From positions 4,902,697 to 4,966,696 of the forward strand of contig OX419339.1 of NCBI GenBank assembly GCA_948470475.1: 64,000 nt of DNA, in the 5' to 3' direction. Origin of the DNA: Galaxea fascicularis (lineage: Eukaryota; Cnidaria; Anthozoa; Scleractinia; Euphylliidae). How positions within the stretch are numbered: the stretch's first letter is position 1; each line of letters starts with the position of its first letter. The position numbers and the translations under genes are program-made. The notes under the pieces are model-generated. The model was not told the origin of the DNA and searched no databases. It was given only the letters and a program-made list of their open reading frames with translations. Shown here one piece after another: positions 58,457 to 64,000 of the stretch.

Positions 58457-59094
58457 GCTAAATTATACTAGAGAATTTAGGTTGTTTATGTACAGTACAT
58501 CAAATGAAAAGCGTCTGCTGCTGTGACTAATATGTACTTTTTCTTCAAGTTGATGTTAGATATTTTCTTATTACTGCTAAAAGTAATAAACATGATATTG
58601 ATGAAAACATTTTAAACCCTAGCACTTTATTAATTTGGAAAAGGCAAGTTAGACCACAACTAGACTCCAATAAGGGCCCCAAGGAGCCTTGAAATTACAT
58701 GAACCAGAGAAAACGGAGGAAAGAAAAAAATAGAGCCAAGGATGTAAAAATAAAACAAAACGAACAGAAACAGAAACCAAAAACGGGATGCGGCCCATAA
58801 CTTTGTTTATTATAAAACACTACAGTGCAGTTACGTTGGCCAATTTCGCATCCTTTTGATATATCCAGAGAGGAGTGTTTAAAACAGGGTCAACCTCGAT
58901 TTTCGACCAGTTGATACACTTTCGAGGCCCGAAGGAGCAAAACAAGAACGGGGATTTCTGGGGAAATGAGATTTTGGCCACATATATTGAGAAAAACAAA
59001 CAGGAATGTTTCCCCGTTCCACCACCCCTCCCCCATGAAAAATTTGAAGGCAACGAGTTCACCGAGCTCGGTAACGTTACGAACGAAATCCGAT

Positions 59095-59205
59095 TCGATG
59101 TCGATTTCCAACCGAGCGCGATCCCCTAGCCAATCCCCTAGCTTTTGACCGCGCGCCATTAGAGAGCAAATCTCGGAACAACCCATACGGAGAGCCTGTT
59201 TGCAG
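59095..59205. repeat. dispersed repeat, right-arm copy
   Basis: Mirror of 53690-53800. In this orientation it matches the family at 25110-25245 (GACCGCGCGCCATTAGAGAG, TCTCGGAACAACCC, CCTGTTTGCAGGCTAGA). Confidence 0.7.
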
Positions 59206-60032
59206 GCTAGAGGCTGACTGCATGTTCATTGTTCTCGAGACCACACACGTGTACGGTGCAAACAGACGGCTTCTGAGATATTCTAGCACCCTTCCATTAT
59301 TTAGACTGCTGTCCCTTGATGACGGTGTCTGAAATCTTTGGTTGTGCTGCGGTACATTCCTGTTTGCAGGACTACTGTCTCTGAACGATTGCGCCAAGGA
59401 GATGGGAAAACTTTGGCTGATTTCCAATCCCCCAGAGCCCGCACCAAGAACGCGACCGTACGATGATTCTTACATTACGTAGCGTTTGTTCCGAGCGCGA
59501 AAACTGGGATTTTTATCCGCGTTCGTTTGTGATGCTCACAAACTGATCACAAGAGGATTAGTTCGAAACTAGGACGACAACGAAGTTTCCAGAACGTTTC
59601 AAAACTAAATGAGGGTTACGGTAACATCGGTAAGTTCCGAATAGAAATTAACATTGATAATTGACTGCTGATACGATGCATCATGCCGAGCTTTGCTCAG
59701 GTTCTTGTACTGTGCTGTTAAAGGGCCCACGTGGTGCTCAACGAGCTAAACTCTCGTTTTACCGACGTGCTTTTTCGTACTGGGAAGAAAGATTTACAGT
59801 TCGCAGCAAGCGTAATTTAATTAAATCATAAGCTTAAAAACGTTGTCAGAAAGCAAGAAAGAAGAGAAAAAGAAAAGAAGCTGATTCTAAAGAGCACTTT
59901 TAACTGGTATTTTACAGTATGCCAGGAAGATACAAGCTTACAACAAATACTTCACACATGCAGTCCTTTACATATACATACATGTACTACCTCCTATTCA
60001 ATTTTCACTGTAAGTTTCCACCCGTCCGCAAG

Positions 60033-60387
60033 TGAGATTGCTACAAGTCATGATATGCGATCATGAGGACAGATCACAACAGCAGTATTGTTCCCTACTC
60101 TTTTCAATAAGTGTGCGAATTATTGTTCTTTTATGCCCCCCTCAAGTTTTTGCATATGAAGGACAACATGAGACCAACAGCTTAATGTCACTCCTCAGTG
60201 ACACAATCATCTGAACTGAGGTACTGTACATGTACATGTACATGTACATGTACATGTGGATGTTGAGCGTGCAGCCAGCATGATGTTACCTATTATTAGA
60301 TTCTGGGTTGAGGTGCAGTCTTAGGGTTTGAACCTGCAACCCTCTGCTCAACAGTCTGGTGCTGTATCAACTGAACCAACTGGTGCT
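60033..60387 (-). mobile_element. tRNA-derived SINE with CATGCTGGCTG core, right-arm copy
   Basis: Mirror of 52508-52862, including the (ACATGT)n run at 60225-60257. Confidence 0.75.
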
Positions 60388-61661
60388 TGGGGAATTTTGA
60401 TCAAAGTAACATGGTTTAATCTCATTCAATCATGAAAGAGAATACCAGAGAAATGGATTCAGATGTTTGTACAATACAGTTGTCTGTGTTGTAGAGGGAT
60501 ACTAATTTTATTAGAGGAGTTTTCAGGATGAATCATTTTAAAGATCTATTCCCAGTGTTCCTATTCTAAAGTACCCCAATAAAAGTGGATAGGGTCAGAG
60601 TTACACTGTAACACAACTGAAACCAGCTTATTTATGAATACACAGACTTTTGTTTACAAATTGGTGTTTGTGCTACAGATGTTTTTAAAACTCCCCAAAA
60701 TCAGTGAACTTGCCAACGTAAGTCAAAAGCATGGAATTGTATTGTTAAAAATTAATGTTTTGATTTTAAGATTAAAGTATTTTAAAATTTGGCTTTGATT
60801 TTTGTTGTATTTTTTTCAACAGGGGACTTTGTGGTGTTTGCATACAACAACTGTGTTTGCTTTTCTGTTGACATGGTAGAAATCAGAATCAAGTTTTCCT
60901 GGCAATCAGAACTTGAAGAATCAGAAAGATCAAATATTATGTATGTAGCTTGAGAGTGAAAAGGGAGAGAGATGCCTTAGCTTTCTGAGAAGGTTAAAGA
61001 GTATTTCAAACCATGCAGGGCAATGCTTCTTGAAACCAGTAAAGGGGCAAAATCAAGGTATTTTACCTTAATACAGTACTGATATTGTTTTTGTTTAGGA
61101 AATGCTCAGATAATCAAGGCTGTGCTCTAAGAAAAGTAGTTGGGAGCCCAAACCTCTAAACCTTTGAAATCCAGGGTGCCTAGCATGTAAGTTTGGTGCA
61201 AAAACTAAATATTATTTCCTGGTCACCCAATGGCAAAAAAATGCCAAAAATGTCTTGAGTGTCGGGCGAGCGCAAATCATCGATCACTCTCCCGTTTGAC
61301 AAGTGCAATTTTCGTTGCCAAGAAATTATTTCGATAATATTTGCTGAGAAAATTCCTAAACATAAACTTTCCATTTCTATTTTGCAAAGTTTTAAATTCC
61401 AAACTGTCTAGTAAATTGGCGCTGAAAGGCAACATAATATGGCCTCCTGTTAGTGATAATTACATAACACATGTACTTGTACAAAGTGATACTGCTGGTC
61501 ACTATCGAGCCATCAGTGATCACCACTCCCGAGAAGAACAGACACATTTACTTGCAAACTGCAGGGATCTCACGAAGATTCATCAATAAAAAACTACATG
61601 TATTTGAAATATAAAGTAAGAGTCTCCATTGTGTTTTCTTGGGGTTTGAGGTCTTTAAATA

Positions 61662-61841
61662 CAGTGCTTTCAATAGGACCCGGCACCCGCCGGAGCTCCG
61701 GCGGGTATTCTGTTGAAAGTTGGCGGGTATTTCACCGCGTTCAAGTCGAAAATTCGGTTGAAATTCTCCTGGGCTTCTCAAATTACTCCGGCGGGTGCTG
61801 TTCCGAGGTAGCCTCCTATTTCAAATCTTATTGAAAGCACT
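61662..61841. mobile_element. MITE, ends CAGTGCTTTCAATA (right arm)
   Basis: Mirror of 51054-51233, including the GAGCTC-centred perfect palindrome. Confidence 0.8.
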
Positions 61842-62010
61842 GAAATAGAATTTTTCATTGAAGTACTAATCCTTGGATTATCCTTGGTCCTTGGTCTGCC
61901 ATGCGAGGCAGGGGGGGGGGGGGTGAGGGTCACTCACCTGAATGGCGCATACTCTCAAAATTAAGTGTCCAACCCTGTTTATACATGATTTGGGTGATTT
62001 TTCTACATGG

Positions 62011-62275
62011 AGGCAGGATGGCCAAGTGGTTCAGGGCACTGGTTTTCAATGCAGTGACCCGGGTTCAAATCCCGCTCTGGCCACTAGCTGGAGTTGTTCT
62101 GGGTGAGTGCCTGGTTCAACTCCTTGGTCATCCTTGTAAATAGCCAACTGGTTGCCTCCTGCCAGTTGGAGTTCTTAACTCTGTTGTTTTCATTTGTATT
62201 ATTTGTTTCATTGGCCCTGAAAAGCCCCTTTAGGGGAGTGGTCAATTAAGTATTTATTTATTTATTTATTTATGT
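62011..62275 (+). mobile_element. tRNA-derived SINE (GGATGGCCAAGTGG head), right-arm copy
   Basis: Mirror of 50619-50883: head GGATGGCCAAGTGGTTCAGG, B box GGGTTCAAATCCC, ending in an (ATTT)n tail. Confidence 0.8.
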
Positions 62276-62368
62276 AAAACATGAAGGGAAGGATTTGTTG
62301 TTGTTGTTCTTTCAAAATGTGAATTGATTGCAATCTAATTATTCTAAGAATATATGTAATTATCATGT

Positions 62369-62584
62369 GGAGATCACTGATTGAATGACTGACAATGCAG
62401 ATCACTGATTGGATGACTGATGACTGCTAATGATCGCTGATTGGATGGCTGATAATGCAAATCACTGATTGGATGACTGATAACGATCACTGATTGGATG
62501 ACTGATAATGATCACTGATTGGATGACTGCTAATGATCAATGACTGGATGACTGATAATGCAAATCACTGATTGGATTACTGAT
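62369..62584 (-). repeat. minisatellite, right-arm copy
   Basis: Mirror of 50310-50525, units ATCACTGATTGGATGACTGA. Confidence 0.85.
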
Positions 62585-63225
62585 AATGACTGCAATTCCA
62601 AGAAACCTGGAATCACAGTCAGTCAATATGGCCAATAATATGGCAATAATTTGTAGAACTGTTATGGCCCTGTAGTTATGAATGTTTTGCAATATTGATA
62701 CAGTTGAAATCACTATCGAGAATTCCCATATACACTATAAAGCAGTATGTAACAGAAGCAACCCAGCCAATCCAATGGCAGAGGGAGGCCTTTCCAGTCG
62801 TGGGTCCTTCCATTGAGTAGTCAGATTTTTTTCGATTAGTAGATTGATGCTAATCCCTTTAAGCAACAAAAGCTAACATTCTTCTACCTTTGGTAAATCT
62901 TTCTTACTTTGCAGTAACTCATTTTTTGAAAGAAAGAATTTATTTAAACTTTCCCAATAAAATGTGTCTGGTGGGCACATCTTGTTTGGGTAAACCAGTC
63001 ACTAAAATGGGATAGCTTGGAAGGGTACTGAAGAGCCAGCTTTATTAGGAGTTCATTTTCTTACAGTGTATCTGCCAAAGTAAATTACATGTATCACAAC
63101 AAACACATTTTTCTATCTTTTGACAAAGACAGGAAAACACTGGAGAAACAGGGTTGGTATTCAACAAAATAATGACTAATTCCTTGTTATGTTACAGCTA
63201 CTTTGTTTAACAAATTACATGTATG

Positions 63226-63333
63226 TTAACCCTTTCCCTCCTAAGGGGTTCTCCATTGATGAGTAAAATTGTGTGGCGTTAGACAGTAAAATCTATAAGT
63301 GCCATTTGGCACCATCAGGGTTGAAAGGGTTAA
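63226..63333. mobile_element. MITE, ends TTAACCCTTT (right arm)
   Basis: Mirror of 49561-49668. Confidence 0.65.
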
Positions 63334-63630
63334 CATTTACTCCTACTTTGCCTTTCATTTGTTTTAAGCTTCACTAAACAAGGCCGGATCAATTAAGGCT
63401 TGGTGTAAGTACCACTTGTTTATATTTGTGATAGCCTTAATGAGCATGGTGACATGTTTACATTTGGAGTTGGACAACATTTTGAAAGCAAATTAGTGGG
63501 ATTGTCCCTTCTACAAATTTTCAATTATTAACCCATCATCTCAATGTTTTGTGTTTGCAGGGCTGTCACTAATTTTTGAAGTAGATCGGGATACAGTGTA
63601 TACCAAAAAATAACGGGGAGAATGTTGGGG

Positions 63631-63901
63631 AGCAGGGTTGGCGCAGTGGTAAGTGCACTCGCCTCCCACCAATGTGGCCCAGGTTCGATTCCTGGAGTTG
63701 ACGTCATATGTGGGTTGAGTTTGTTGTTGGTTCTCTACTCTGCTCCGAGGGGTTTTTCTCTGGGTACTCCGGTTTTCCCCTCTCCCCAAAAACCAACACT
63801 TCTAAATTCCAATTCGATCCCGATGCAGGACCTCCCTGAAAACACCTTCGCGGTGAGTGGAGCTTCCTGGGTAAATAATATCATTTATTTATTTATAACG
63901 G
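63631..63901 (+). mobile_element. tRNA-derived SINE (GGCGCAGTGGTAAGTGC head), right-arm copy
   Basis: Mirror of 48993-49263: A box TTGGCGCAGTGGTAAGTGC, B box AGGTTCGATTCCTGG, with an ATTTATTTATTT-containing 3' end. Confidence 0.8.
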
Positions 63902-64000
63902 GGGATTCAAGTTGCTGAAGTGTAGTAAACATGCTGATTTTATATCAAAGTAGCCGGAAATATACCTCAAAATGTGAGGGGACCCGGGCCCCAGCCCTTA

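Larger units (their letters stand above)
58500..64000 (-). repeat. right arm of giant inverted repeat, cut by the window end
   Basis: Near-exact reverse complement of 48894-54395. The pairing runs to the last base of the window, so the true arm is longer unless it happens to end there. It carries mirrored copies of every element listed for the left arm. Confidence 0.97.

Overview
This is eukaryotic nuclear DNA. It has intron-rich animal genes with canonical GT-AG introns, non-LTR retrotransposons, tRNA-derived SINEs and many small foldback (MITE-like) elements. I recognise two conserved metazoan genes and several dispersed repeats of a kind I associate with stony corals, so an anthozoan cnidarian, probably a scleractinian coral, is the best guess. 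The lineage is inferred; I could not run a similarity search.

Layout. 1-150: decayed 5S rRNA-like sequence. 1104-9442 (minus): a 12-exon CCNDBP1 (cyclin-D1-binding protein 1/GCIP) gene. 9443-9664: a 222-bp gap that looks like a bidirectional promoter. 9665-15957 (plus): a 9-exon AKTIP/Fused-toes gene, a catalytically dead E2-like protein. I joined both genes exon by exon from the sequence. The joins stay in frame throughout and give 341 and 310 residues, close to the human lengths. 19551-20132 (minus): a single-exon Arf/Arl-type GTPase with an Asp where the catalytic Gln normally sits.

21.6-25.5 kb is repeat-rich. It holds an 0.8-kb long-armed foldback element, a tRNA-like SINE head, two head-to-head 20-bp minisatellite arrays in opposite orientation, and a broken RecQ-like helicase fragment. 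25.5-39.8 kb has no convincing gene; it contains paired MITEs, SINEs and microsatellites. 39835-41086 is a very homogeneous 55-bp minisatellite in which every unit is both a hairpin and a G-quadruplex motif. 43060-47260 is a decayed Tx1/L1-like LINE (ORF1, endonuclease, reverse transcriptase, zinc knuckle) that is itself interrupted by two later insertions.

48894-64000 is a giant near-perfect palindrome. Two 5.5-kb arms, differing by only a few bases, flank a 4.1-kb unique spacer, and the right arm runs off the window end. The spacer carries a frameshifted IS1595/Merlin-like DDE transposase and LINE fragments. The palindrome is the most unusual structure here; it is a recent inverted duplication, a long-armed mobile element, or an assembly artefact.

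Only CCNDBP1, AKTIP and the Arl-like GTPase look like working protein genes. The first two probably share one promoter region. I see no pathway or operon linking the three.
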